DNA of 64,000 nt from Paramecium sonneborni (GCA_905182985.1 CAJJDN010000019.1:525760-589759); one strand, 5' to 3'. Numbered from the stretch's first letter, positions 51,600 to 63,566 are shown. The notes: a model not told the origin generated them from the sequence alone. Translations and numbers: made by a program.

Positions 51600-52891
51600 C
51601 ATTAATATAAATATAAATAATTATAAATTTATTAATTTACATATTTATTTTTTTTAATTGTTTATACTTCTACCAATATCATGAAAATCAATTCTAAATT
51701 AATTTTTTAATCTATCATTCTATAAATATATATATCTCCATAATCATAGATGGGTTTCTTTGAACATAAAAATTATATAAAATATCTTTAATTAATTTTT
51801 ATCTTCTTAAATATAAATCAAATGAAAAAATTTATTGTAAATAGAATAAAAATTCTCCTTTAAAATAATGAAGTTATTTGGATTAATCTATAAATTAAGT
51901 TAAAATATTTATATAAAAATTTAGGGATACCAATTTAATTCAAAAGATTTAATTTTGTTGATTCCTTGTTATTAGAAGCAGGGTATACAGTAATAAAATT
52001 TAAAATATCTAAGATGATATATATAGTTGAGAAATACTTCAAATAGATCTTTGATAAACCCTAAAAGCCTTAAAAAAACTTGGAAAGAATATTAAAATTA
52101 ATTTTCTGAAAATCTTTTTTCGATTTATTATAAATTACAATCATCTTATGTGATAAAAATTAGTAAGACTTCTAATCTTTATTTTATTATATGTTAAATT
52201 TGGTATTTATTTTTATACCACATCTTAAACTTAAACTTCTGTTCATAAATTTATTTAAACCAGATTTTTATATAATTGGATTAAATTTTTATCAATATGT
52301 TTTTTAACAATGATGTAATTTATGGGGATACTTATCATTTTTATTTTTTAATATATTCTTAAATAAATAGGTGATATTCAGTGAATTATAATGCAAAATA
52401 ATTTTTTTAAAGGTTTAAGTATGTAATAATAATTATTTAATTATTCTATTTCAAATTTATCGAACATCATGTGACAATTATGTTTGAAATTAATTTGATT
52501 GATTTAAATACTTATTCCAACTTTAAATTAATAAAAGAGTAAATGCCAAAAACGTTCCTTTTATATCATTTGATCTTACTTTTTTATAGACTGAAATGAT
52601 TTGACCAGCACTAAAATAAAAATGTTTTAGTAATTATTTATCACTAATATCTGTTTTTGTAAAATAAGAGTAATAACTTTATCAGGTATTACGCTTATTG
52701 AAATAAGATTATATTATAATAAATAAATTATCGAAATAATTTAAATATGTGGGGATTGATCTTGATTATATCTGTTGGGCTTTTTTAAAAAATTGAAATA
52801 CAATCTCAAATTAATGTTGTTAAAGATTGTAATATTATTGCTATTTAACTTTTTACATTATATATTTTAATTTTATTATTATAATTATAAG
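51600..52891. other. 1.29 kb gap, no supported gene
   Basis: Very AT-rich with frequent TGAs on both strands. A short plus-strand frame at about 52747 (MWGLILIISVGLFQKIEIQS) looks like a signal peptide followed by little else and may be a relic. It ends only after overlapping the next gene's start in another frame, so I do not call it. Confidence 0.45.
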
Positions 52892-54345
52892 ATGTCAGAC
52901 GAAGAATAACCACAATGTGATTATCAAAAATTCCTAAATTAACTTTAAACAGTTAAAAAGATGGATGATGTTGAAATTTTAGATTCTAGTGATGAATTTT
53001 AAATGGAAAAAAATGATACTCAATATAGTTAACAAAACATATACCATTCAGGACTGGATGAATTTGTTATTCCACCTAAAGAACAGGACTCAGTTTCAAT
53101 AGATACTAAACCATATGAAAGCACATAAATAACTAAACCAAAGATTCAGCCTGTCTAAGTATTTTGTTTAAATTTTAATTAGTTACCTCCTCTATCAAAA
53201 AAGATAAATAAAGCTTTAGAAAGAAAATTTTGTTTTAAAAATGTGGAAATCAATTAGTAATTATTAAAATATGAGACTGTTTATTATGAAATTGAAAGTT
53301 ATATTGATGAAAATGATAAAGCACTTGTTATAAGATAATATTCTGATTTTGAATGGCTTTTCGAAGAGCTTGTTGAAAACTTTCCAGGTATTATTATCCC
53401 TTCTATACCTCAAAAAAATTTATTCGCTAAATTCAATATAACCGGATATACCAATTCTATTAGATCATAAAGATAAAAAGGTCTTGAAGAATTCTTAAGA
53501 AAAATTCTTAATCATACTTAACTTAAGGATTGTGAAATCATTGAAAAATTTATGACATCTTAAGATTAAGACTTTAGAAAACTAGTTTAAAATTATCAAG
53601 CATAAAAATAACAGAAATTATTGATAAATGTCAGTAAGAATATGGTTGTAAATGCACTTGGAAAAATTGGAAACATTTTTTTTAGTATTTTTATTTATTA
53701 ATTATTATCAGACTCATAAAACAATGACAATGAAATGGAAAAGTATTGTTAAATTGCTGTTTAAGAAATCAATATATAAAAAGTTAAAATTAAGAACATT
53801 AGAGATTAATTAGAAAAGACATTTCTAAATAAATTTGAACAGAGCAAATAGTTTATGAAATTATCTACTCTATTTGATGAAATTTAGAATGATATTGGAT
53901 ATAAAGAACATATGAATTCTAAATGCGAAACTATTTCTTTAGCATTAAGAGATTCTTTTGAAAGTGTAATCCCAATTATTTACATGATTGATGTAATAAT
54001 ATATTGAAAATTAGGCTAGTAATACTTATTAGACATGGAAGTAGTTCTAAATAATGTAAAATACAGGGCAGATTTACAATTATTGATAACTGATCATGCA
54101 GCTGCTTTAACAAGTGCTAAATATACTGTATTATATTTTATTAAGTAAAAAAGCCTGAATAATAAGCATTGATCTAAACATAATTGAATGAACATTAGAA
54201 AAATATGAGTAAATTTGTAGAAAACTTTAAAAATGAATACGAAACATTTACCGATTAATACAATAAGCATTTTAATAAAATGATGTAAACAGTTTTATCT
54301 GTTTGGCAGCAAATCAATACTCAAATGTAAGAAACTTGGCTTTGA
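52892..54345 (+). CDS. Sorting nexin: PX domain plus BAR-like helical region
   Basis: Five exons (introns 53159-53182, 53685-53711, 53993-54019, 54128-54153; 24-27 nt) give 449 residues. The N-terminal 90 residues are acidic and unstructured. The PX domain follows (YYEIESYIDENDKALVIRQY, SDFEWLFEELVENFPGIIIP, IPQKN, then GLEEFLRKILNHTQL), with RQYSDFEWL as the expected R-x-Y-S-x-F core for binding phosphatidylinositol 3-phosphate. The remaining 220 residues are helical, with a BAR-like pattern (NMVVNALGKIGNIF, FEQSKQFMKLSTLFDEI, VEVVLNNVKYRADLQLL-like spacing, ending TVLSVWQQINTQM). The order matches SNX1/2/5-type sorting nexins of endosome-to-Golgi retrieval. Confidence 0.85.
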
Positions 54346-54966
54346 TTTTTTTTAATTAAAATAATCGAATCAACTAAATATTTAGAAAATTAATACTATT
54401 TTTCCCTAAATATTTCAATTAATAAGATTCTAAATATTTAACAAAATTTATTATATATATTTTTTTTTGATCCAGATTTTTGTATCTTTTGAATTTTTTG
54501 CTCCAAAAAATCTAATTAAAAGTAATTTTATCAAATATTTGTACTCCTTTTACTATTTAATTTAGAATAAAGTTAAAGATCATATTATATATATTGACTT
54601 TGTAAATACAAGCTATATTCAGACTATTTTATTGATGTATAGATAAAAGTAATTTTTTTAAAATATAGACCTAAATTTTACTTAATTTTATTTGTTTATT
54701 AGTTTCAGTTAAGACTAAATTATTTAATTAAAAGTTGATTGGTTTTTCTGGATAAAAACCTAAGATTTATTTAATTAAAAGGAATAGTAATAAGAAATTG
54801 TTAGTAATTTATTATAGAAGTATAAAGATTTATAGAAAATTCTAATTTTCTCCAGAATAGTATTTTCATTATGATCACATTCATAAAGGAATATTAAAAA
54901 TTAATTGGCTCAATTTATTTATGAAAAATATTTAAAAAATTTAGATTATATAAATTATAATCAATT
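54346..54966. other. Intergenic between convergent genes
   Basis: AT-rich, about 620 bp, with long T and A runs. No open frame with coding composition and no RNA-like structure was recognised. Confidence 0.5.
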
Positions 54967-55449
54967 TCATTAATTAATTTTGATTCTTTTAACAGAGGAT
55001 TCTTTTTCTGGATCTTTTTTTTAAAATTCTGAGATAAAGTTCCTAAAATTAGGTCTAGCTTATGAATTGCCTTTTTTAAAATACTATTTTAGTTGAAAAC
55101 TATGATCTCCATTTAATGGTAAGAATACTTCATTCATTTGATTAATTATCACTTCATTTTAAGGCATAACGATTTCTTTATCTTCACAATAAAAGAATTC
55201 ATGAATAATTCTATCCTTTGTGATAATTTGTAAAATTACTTTAGAAGTATTGAACCAATGAAATTAGTTAAATCTACATATGTATTTCTTGATTTGATAA
55301 GTAGAACTTTCTTTACACACAAGTAAATGTTAAATGAACTAATCTAAGGATTACAGTGTATGAGATTTGTTAATTGGACATAAATAAACATTTTTTTCAA
55401 GGACATCATCATAAAATTCTAGTTCATAAGTTTTTAATTTTTTTTACAT
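54967..55449 (-). CDS. CHHC zinc-finger protein (GTSF1/U11-48K-like)
   Basis: Intronless frame of 160 residues, MQKKLKTYELEFYDDVLEK to TGA. Residues 21-46 form a CHHC finger: LCPINKSHTLQ with a second His and Cys in FIQHLLVCK. A second, partial unit follows at ICRFNQFHWFNTSK, where the C and first H are visible but the last two ligands are not in the usual place. The family (U11-48K, TRM13, gametocyte-specific factor GTSF1) binds RNA; GTSF1 proteins assist PIWI complexes. The remaining residues are charged (DKEIVMPQNEVIINQMNEVF) and end in a basic tail (KKDPEKESSVKRIKINQ). Assignment to GTSF1, as opposed to another CHHC protein, is inference from the tandem arrangement. Confidence 0.7.
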
Positions 55450-55542
55450 TAATTTAAAATATCAAACTAAATTAAAAGGTTTAAAAAAATATGAATAAGA
55501 GATGATGAATAAAAGGTGAACAATTTATTTAGATAATAATAA

Positions 55543-56827
55543 TCAATCTAGGTATACCTGATTAAAAAATGGATGATGAATAAGTTTTTTTAAAGGCTCT
55601 CTTTCTTAAGGATCAATTCGGAGCATTTTTCTAATTAAATCAAAAAAGTGGAAATGTTTAGCTGGGATTAATTCTTCGAAAGATTTGAATTTCTTAACCC
55701 TTTCAATAGCAGAATCACTAGGTGCTACTTAATTCCATTTAAAATAGGATCGATGCCAATCAAAGTACCTCTAATTTCAATAAGTGTACTTTTAATCATA
55801 ATTGAAGTATGTTTTAAATTTGGAATTTTTAAAATGATGGTAATTCATAGGTCCAATAGCTTTTTCAATCATGGCAATATGTTCTAAATCATCTTTATTT
55901 TAGAAATATAATTCTCCTAAATGATAAATATGAATATAATACCTGTATATAATTCAAGTAATACACAAGCAATACACCAAATATCACTATTTTCATTCCA
56001 TTTTTAAAATCCCATAATAACTTCAGGAGCACGATATTATCTAGTATTTATAACAGTGCTATGATATTCATTATCAAAAGTAGCTCCTCCAAGATCTATT
56101 ATTTTAAGAATTTCTCTTTCAGGAACCCAGATTCTAATTTATATAATATAAACAATACTGTCTTCCTTTAAATGGAATCTATTTATATTCACAATTAGTA
56201 GTTAAGATGTTTTCTGGTTTCAGGTCTGTGTGAGTGAGCTAGTTTTGATGAAGAAAAGCAACAGAAATAATTATCTATTTGGCAAATGCTTACACATATT
56301 TCAATGGAAAACCTATGTAGTTGTTCTATTTTATTATATCATATAATGATTTCCCTAACTTAATGATTATTTTAGAGATACCCTTTCGAAAACCATGAAA
56401 TAATTATCATATCTTTCAAATGAAGTAAACAGTCTTACTATATTGTATGATCCATTTTTATCCTTTTCTTAAATGTACCATAATATTTTAGTTTCTATTT
56501 TTGCCGATTCTATGTACCTTTCTACAGCCCTTATACACTTTTAAATCCAAATAATATTACTTTCATGGCATAATAATTACTACTATTTTACACTTCCAAT
56601 ACACGACCAAAGGTGCCATCTCCTAAAAATCGTGTAATAATAAATTATCCATTTTTTATCTTCATCCCAATTTTATATTCAAAATGCCCAGCATCTTAAT
56701 CCTCTTTTTATTTTTATTTGTTTTTTCTTCTCTACTTTTTATGAGAGTATCTTGATGAAGATGATGAACTTGATGAAGATGATCTTGAGGAGGATCTTGA
56801 AGAAGAAGAACTAGATGAAGAACTCAT
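55543..56827 (-). CDS. LAMMER/CLK-type dual-specificity kinase with Ser/Arg head
   Basis: Six exons (introns 56538-56560, 56359-56381, 56134-56158, 55917-55942, 55769-55789; 21-26 nt) give 388 residues. The first 35 residues are almost pure Ser with Arg, then a Lys/Arg run. The kinase domain has FLGDGTFGRVLEV, YYAMKC, SAKIETKILWYI, the family's catalytic loop LTHTDLKPENIL (HTD, not HRD), IDLGGATF, NTRQYRAPEVI and SDIWCIACVLLELYTG, ending PLKKLIHHPFF. LAMMER/CLK kinases phosphorylate SR splicing factors in the nucleus. The 21 nt intron (ending GAG) is inferred to avoid a TGA before FDWHRSYF. The gene is complete in the left copy of the third duplication. Confidence 0.9.
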
Positions 56828-57666
56828 TAAAAAAATTATTAAATAAATTATTTCATTTTCATTCCTAATTTTGGATTATATCAGACTTTTTTATCAAACC
56901 TTATTATTTATTCATTTTGCTCATTTCCATTCAATTAATCTCTTTTTCTTCTTAATATTCAACTTTTATTTATCTTATAGTTTATTCTATCAATCTCTTT
57001 AATTGATCATATATTAATGATTGTATATACATATATACAAATCTAAAAATATTTATACATTTTTGTCAAATTATTAATATTTTCTATCTTTTTCAGAATA
57101 ACTTAATTGTTTGATTAAAAAATTACTTTTTTTATTCAACATTGTAAATGTATGGTAAGTGAAATGAGAAAAATAACATAACAACTATTTCTAAATCAAT
57201 TATTTGCTTCCTCCTCATACCAACTTTTATTTTTATTATAATTAAATTCAAAATTCAAAAGTTTTATTATTGAAATATTATATTAAGTTTATTTTAGGAA
57301 GAATTTAATTTCAAATATTCAAAATTTCTAAAATTTAATATACTCTATATTTCCAAGTAATGGTGAATAATTATATTTATCTATTTTTTGTATAATTTTA
57401 ATAAATAATAAAATTTTAGTAAAACTTGTAAATTTAGAAAATAACAATATGAGAATGATGAAATTTTTTAATTTGGAACAAAATAATAAATATAAATGAT
57501 GAATTTTTTTTAAAATTGTAGAACAATGTAAAGAAAAGTAGGCAATGAGATTATTGAATTGAATTTATATTACATATAATTAAATAGTTTGTACATGAAC
57601 AGAACAGGTGAGAAATAAAAAAAAGAAATTATTACTAAGAAATTATATATAATTTATTTTAAATTA
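56828..57666. other. Divergent spacer between LAMMER kinase and Ser/Arg-rich protein
   Basis: 839 bp, AT-rich, without a supported frame. It must hold both promoters. I see no motif that I can name. The same spacer is repeated at 58017-58855 in the right duplicate. Confidence 0.5.
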
Positions 57667-57943
57667 ATGTCTAAGAGAAGAAAGAATAGTTCATCTTCAT
57701 CGTCATCATCATCTTCATCTTCATCTCCTGAGAAAAAGATCTATGTTAACCAATGCGACAAATACAAGGAAGAAAGATAATCTGAAATAAGGATACATTT
57801 TTATTTCAAGGATTTGTACATTGGAGGATTGAAAGAAGATGAATTTTTATTTTATTTACATGGACGCATATAAAAGGCTGTAAGAATCTCTCTTTCTAAA
57901 AGAGGGTCCATGCGATTTGTTACAAATAAGTTCAATAAATAAG
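57667..57943 (+). pseudogene. 5' fragment of the Ser/Arg-rich protein gene in the left duplicate
   Basis: Same ATG and first exon as the complete gene at 58856. It is cut by the N exactly at the end of its first intron (ataag). Artefact of the duplicated contig end. Confidence 0.9.
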
Positions 57944-57944
57944 N

Positions 57945-58016
57945 TGAAGATGATGAACTTGATGAAGATGATCTTGAGGAGGATCTTGAAGAAGAAGAAC
58001 TAGATGAAGAACTCAT
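57945..58016 (-). pseudogene. 5' fragment of the LAMMER kinase gene in the right duplicate
   Basis: The first 24 codons (the Ser/Arg head) of the kinase, truncated at the N. Same locus as 55543-56827. Confidence 0.88.
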
Positions 58017-59132
58017 TAAAAAAATTATTAAATAAATTATTTCATTTTCATTCCTAATTTTGGATTATATCAGACTTTTTTATCAAACCTTATTATTTAT
58101 TCATTTTGCTCATTTCCATTCAATTAATCTCTTTTTCTTCTTAATATTCAACTTTTATTTATCTTATAGTTTATTCTATCAATCTCTTTAATTGATCATA
58201 TATTAATGATTGTATATACATATATACAAATCTAAAAATATTTATACATTTTTGTCAAATTATTAATATTTTCTATCTTTTTCAGAATAACTTAATTGTT
58301 TGATTAAAAAATTACTTTTTTTATTCAACATTGTAAATGTATGGTAAGTGAAATGAGAAAAATAACATAACAACTATTTCTAAATCAATTATTTGCTTCC
58401 TCCTCATACCAACTTTTATTTTTATTATAATTAAATTCAAAATTCAAAAGTTTTATTATTGAAATATTATATTAAGTTTATTTTAGGAAGAATTTAATTT
58501 CAAATATTCAAAATTTCTAAAATTTAATATACTCTATATTTCCAAGTAATGGTGAATAATTATATTTATCTATTTTTTGTATAATTTTAATAAATAATAA
58601 AATTTTAGTAAAACTTGTAAATTTAGAAAATAACAATATGAGAATGATGAAATTTTTTAATTTGGAACAAAATAATAAATATAAATGATGAATTTTTTTT
58701 AAAATTGTAGAACAATGTAAAGAAAAGTAGGCAATGAGATTATTGAATTGAATTTATATTACATATAATTAAATAGTTTGTACATGAACAGAACAGGTGA
58801 GAAATAAAAAAAAGAAATTATTACTAAGAAATTATATATAATTTATTTTAAATTAATGTCTAAGAGAAGAAAGAATAGTTCATCTTCATCGTCATCATCA
58901 TCTTCATCTTCATCTCCTGAGAAAAAGATCTATGTTAACCAATGCGACAAATACAAGGAAGAAAGATAATCTGAAATAAGGATACATTTTTATTTCAAGG
59001 ATTTGTACATTGGAGGATTGAAAGAAGATGAATTTTTATTTTATTTACATGGACGCATATAAAAGGCTGTAAGAATCTCTCTTTCTAAAAGAGGGTCCAT
59101 GCGATTTGTTACAAATAAGTTCAATAAATAAG
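57945..59132. repeat. Right copy of the 1188 bp direct duplication
   Basis: Repeats 56756-57943 in full right after the N, then continues into unique sequence at 59133 (caaacacaaacaattg), which completes the Ser/Arg protein gene. Confidence 0.95.
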
Positions 59133-60119
59133 CAAACACAAACAATTGATGTAGCAGTGGGATTCAAATATGATGAAGATGCACTAAAAGTTTATTAAGG
59201 GAAAGTTTCCGTTAAAACAAAAGATAAGCTTACTCCCATCTTATCTAAAGTGTATACTGAAATGTTGAAAGAACAAGGATTTATGATGAAAGAATAATCA
59301 AATGATTTTCGTAAGTCTCAGTAGAAAGAATTATCTCGTGAAAAAGAGAAGCCTTCATAATACGTTCCAACATATAATTGTATAAATATCACCAATTTAG
59401 ATAATATAAAAAAGGAATAGTTATATATTTTTGGGATTCCAAAAGAATTTACTTTAGAGGAATGCATATCTGAAATAAAGTAAATCTATGATTTAGTGGT
59501 ACGACCTGAAGGAATATTTCGATCTGAAAAGATTGGAGATATTACTTATGAATATTTAGAATTGCAAGTTGAGAGGATTCCATGTCAATAAATTTTGAAG
59601 AAATTGCCATTAGTATTAAAAAATATATCTCTACTTTGTTTTTAAAAGAAAAAGCGAACAGATCCTTTTAATGAAGTTTTGAAACCTTTTTAAGTAATAC
59701 TAAATGGAAAAGTAAATTTATCTTAAGTTTATGTTCATATGAATACAATAGGAGGTGTGCTATTTCATTAAATTAGGTAATTATATAAATCTATATAATA
59801 TAGTGAATAAAAGTATTGTATAATGATGTAAAGTGAATAATCTGTGATTGATTTAAAATTACCTTGTAATTTAGAGATTTAAAAAGTTTAATGTTAAGTT
59901 ACTTAGAATTCAGATTTTGTTATTTAAATGGGAAGACCTAATTTAAATGAAACTACATATTATAAGATCTAGGAATTCAAAAAGAAATAAGAGGAGATGA
60001 AATTGGCTCGTCTACATTCTAGTTCAAGTTCTAGTTCTAGTTCCAGTTCAAGCTCAAGTTCTAGAAGCAGAAGTAGAAATAAAAAGAAGAAGAAACATCA
60101 TCACAAAAAAAAGTATTGA
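58856..60119 (+). CDS. Ser/Arg-rich nuclear-type protein, family unknown
   Basis: Three exons (introns 59108-59132, 59777-59803; 25 and 27 nt) give 403 residues. The head is MSKRRKNSSSS followed by a poly-Ser run. The tail has another long poly-Ser run, then SRSRSRNKKKKKHHHKKKY, an SR-like, strongly basic end. The middle reads like folded domains: FYFKDLYIGGLKEDEFLFYL, KAVRISLSKRGSMRF, then TIDVAVGFKYDEDALKVYQG and, later, KKEQLYIFGIPKEFTLEEC. The last could be an RRM-like strand-helix start, but canonical RNP motifs are not visible. Poly-Ser/SR ends are typical LAMMER-kinase substrates, and that kinase gene is its divergent neighbour. A splicing-related role is inference. Confidence 0.75.
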
Positions 60120-60207
60120 GGTTTTATATATTAAAATATTGATCTTTCATATTGTAATTGTTTTATATTTAATTTTATTGATATAAAAATAATAGATAAT
60201 TTTATAT

Positions 60208-61598
60208 ATGAAAATATTATTAGTTAATGGATTTCCTCCAACACCTGAAGGATTAAAATCCTTCTTAGATTTCCGTTATATAGTTTAAAAAGCCTTTATT
60301 AATTATGTAAAATTGATGATACGAATAGTCTGAAGTACCAGACTAAGAAATGGAATATATAGTTAGAGATTTCTCTTCAATTTCTGATTTTTTGTATGAG
60401 ATTCAAAGCTCCTATGTGAATTAAAATGCTGTTTAGTAAAAATATAATAATAATAAGAGCATTTAATGCCTTTGATATTATATTTGTTGCAGGTAGTGGA
60501 AATACATTACCATGGTCACAGTAAATGGAAAAAATTTAAGTTCTTTAAAGAATGTGCATCAAAATCAATAAATATTTATTTGCATGTGGTTGTGGAATGA
60601 TGGGCTTAGTGTTTCTTTCTGCTTCTAACTTTGATAGAACTGTTTATTTTACAAATGATGAATTGCATCCTCAAAAGTATTTTATTGAAAAGAGTACTGG
60701 AGATATCTTTGTTTATCATCCTGATACAAAAACATGGCAACCTAAAAGCAATGCAGGATTACATAATAATAAATCAGCTCAAGAGTATTAAAAATTGGGA
60801 AAGTACATCTTAAAAGCCCCTATTTATCGTCCATTTAAAAATATAGAAGTTTATGCTAGCAAAAGCAACGAAACTATTGTACATATAAAATCTTCTCATA
60901 TTAATCATTACATTTTCGAAGGACTTAAGAGTTAATCTTTTGTAGCTACTACATCTTCTAAGTGGGATGTTCATTCATTTTCTTTTCCTTCTATTGAAAG
61001 GGCTTTTACCATTTTAGCTGAATCTGATAAAGGTCCTATAATTATAGAATATGGCTCATATATTATAGCAACCTTATTTGATATTTCAATTAAATATGAG
61101 ACCACTACTTAAATCATTGAAAATTATGTCAAAACTACTGTTGATAAAATTAAAGGAGGAGCAAAAATTTAAGAATAATCAAATGGTGTTTATATTGGTA
61201 AAAATAAATTCAAAGCTACAAGAAACCTTAAAATTGAATTGCTTTATCGATCAGCACCTAGCTCACCCGAACGTTCTTAATAAAAATCATTTAAACATAG
61301 TGGATTTGCTGTAAAAAAATCTTAATAAATATTTACATCTTAAAATTTCATATCTCCTTATCGTTTTCATTAATCTCTTTAATTGACTAAAAGATTACAA
61401 TAAAATTAAAAACACAAAAGTTTTAAATTATAATAAACCGAGAAAGTATAATAAACTTTTCAATCACCTCAATCATCCATGACCAGAAATGAAATTATTA
61501 AATTTCTCCATCCGTCTTTAGATATGGAATTTAGTTCTTTCTGGATTCCTGGTTAATATACTAAATTATCCAATACTTTTAAACCAAAAAATAAATGA
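60208..61598 (+). CDS. Class-I-amidotransferase-like protein, tentative
   Basis: Three exons (introns 60307-60328 and 60436-60457, both 22 nt) give 448 residues. The N-terminus MKILLVNGFPPTPEGLKSF is a Rossmann-like beta-turn-helix. FNAFDIIFVAGSGNTLPW and the later KYLFACGCGMMGLVFL resemble a class I glutamine-amidotransferase fold: an oxyanion/substrate loop, then a Cys in a nucleophile elbow flanked by glycines. No obvious His-x-Glu of the catalytic triad is seen, so catalytic activity is doubtful. The second half (VYFTNDELHPQKYFIEKSTG, VHSFSFPSIERAFTILAESD) and the Gln/Lys/Ser-rich tail are unrecognised. The gene follows the Ser/Arg protein by 88 bp. Confidence 0.6.
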
Positions 61599-61798
61599 CT
61601 TCATTATTTTAAATATTTCTATATAATTTTGTACCTTTATCAATAGCCAATGCCAAAATTCTTATAGATTGAGTAACATTTAGTTTAACTGAATGCTTTC
61701 AATTTAATTTATAAAATATATTGTCCCCATTTAATTTATATAAACTTATTAACTAATATTTATTTTATTGATATTATTTTAAATCTCTATTTGCTATT

Positions 61799-62779
61799 AT
61801 GATGAAGTATTTGGTAACCATATCTGGCTATGAAACAAGAAGTGATGTTATTTTTTATAAAATCACTATCAATGGATTGCATCATTCTAAAGTGATTTAT
61901 AAAAGATACTCAGATTTACGAGCATTAAATGATTAACTTTTAAAAAAGAATCATGAATTCAAGCTTAAATTAAATCTCCCAAATTTTCCAAAAAAAAAAT
62001 TATTTGGAAGAACTAAACATTCTGAATCAGATATAATCACAAGAGTAATAGTTAAAATCGATTCTTAGGGGCTATAATTATAGTAATACTTGGAAACCAT
62101 CCTTAATATTTAGATGCTATGCACATTTTAATTTATAAGAGATTTATAACCAAAGGATGAGACATTAGAGGAATCAATTATGCAAATAAATATAAACCAT
62201 CAATATACTAAAGATGTTTGTTGGCCATAAATGTAGAAATTAAAGCTATAATATTTATAACGCCACGATTCAAATTCTTCTCCAACTAAATCTTAACCCA
62301 AAAAAACAAACGGATATAATTAAAGATTTTATTTTTAATTTGATGATTATGTGAAACAGCAAGACTTTGTTTTATATTATATTACTTTATATGACTAAAA
62401 AAAGATTGTAAAGTACTTATTTAATACTCGATACAGTTAACTCAAAGATTATCATTCTTTATTGGAAAAAAAACAATTCAAAAATTAAATTCCTTCTTTT
62501 CCTAAAAGAAAAATTATTGGATAAACATGCGATAATCCAGAAGAAATTCAAGAAAGACAAATTTAATTAGAGAGATATTTAAATGATATTTTTAGTGTAA
62601 AGGAATTTGTCAATAGTGAACCTTTAGTATATTTTATATTACGTATTCAGCTTGAAAATAAATGTATTCAAGACTTCAATTCATAATAACAAAGATGTAG
62701 TCGATATTCACAATAAGTTAATTGCTCATCTTTAGAAAAAGAACCTTTAGAAATACCAAAAAATATTCAATCTAGTTGA
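61799..62779 (+). CDS. Tandem PX-domain protein
   Basis: Intronless 326-residue frame from ATG at 61799 (an ATGATG start). Two PX-like domains lie in a row. The first (about 1-130) has VIYKRYSDLRALNDQLL with LNLPNFPKKKLFG as the proline-rich loop. The second (about 180-290) has FNTRYSQLKDYHSLLEKKQF with IPSFPKRKIIGQ and EEIQERQIQLERYLNDIFS. Each carries the Arg-Tyr-Ser core and a membrane loop of the family that binds phosphoinositides. No BAR or coiled-coil region follows. Two PX units in one short protein may bind two lipids at once. It is probably an endosome/phagosome protein. Confidence 0.82.
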
Positions 62780-63566
62780 GTTGAATTCATTTTGTGTCAT
62801 TTTTAACTCTTTTTCAAAAATTCTACTTTGATTTATTTATATTATTAAGATTAAAGGAATTTTATTTATTATTAAAAAATAAAATAATCCCTTGAGTAAT
62901 TAATATTGGTTTAATGAAATTTACTTAATCATAATTATTTAAATAAATAAAAATAAATTCAAATCTTTCTATTTTAATTATATGATTAGTTAGATTATTT
63001 ATACTTTATTGATAATTTACCAATATGTTCTACTAATAATAATTACTTTATTAGAGTGTTTGAAATTCACACTTTTAATAACTAAACTATGTATTTAGAT
63101 TTGGGCATTTCAATATAAAAGGATAGCTAAAATAAAAGCATATTCTTACTTACTGTAATCAGAAAAATTATTGAGTCAGAATGAAAAAATATTAGCATCA
63201 TTTAGATTTAAAATTCCTAAAAATATGATATGGAGACATAGGTAGAAAGACTTTGCAAAAAATTTTAAATCTTTAAATTTTAAAAATATCTTTTTCCTTT
63301 TTTTTAAAAAAGAGTATTTTTGATTAATGAAAGATTAAAATAAATTGAGAAACTAAATTAAAAATTTATTGATCTAAGTTATTATTTACAGAGTAATAAA
63401 TATCTAAATAGGGATTTAAAGAAAATTAATTATTAAAAATTATTAAAATATGCATTTTAATTAATTAAAATAATTGTAATTAAATGTGATCATGATTTAA
63501 AATAAAATATGATGATTAGTATTGAATCATAAAATTAAAAAATATGAATAAACAAAGAAAAAGTAT
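62780..63566. other. Intergenic between convergent genes
   Basis: 787 bp of AT-rich DNA between the PX gene (plus) and the kinase (minus). Short open frames occur by chance; none has coding composition. Nothing recognised. Confidence 0.5.

Larger units (their letters stand above)
56756..57943. repeat. Left copy of a 1188 bp direct duplication ending at an N
   Basis: Starts tgaagatgatgaacttg in the Ser-coding head of the LAMMER kinase and ends ttcaataaataag before the N at 57944. It spans the kinase start, the 839 bp divergent spacer and the first part of the Ser/Arg protein gene. Confidence 0.95.

Noticed and set aside
52747..52900. Short secreted-like peptide starting MWGLILIISVGLF
   Set aside because: Only a signal-like segment followed by low-complexity sequence that overlaps the next gene in another frame; no support beyond the first 15 residues.
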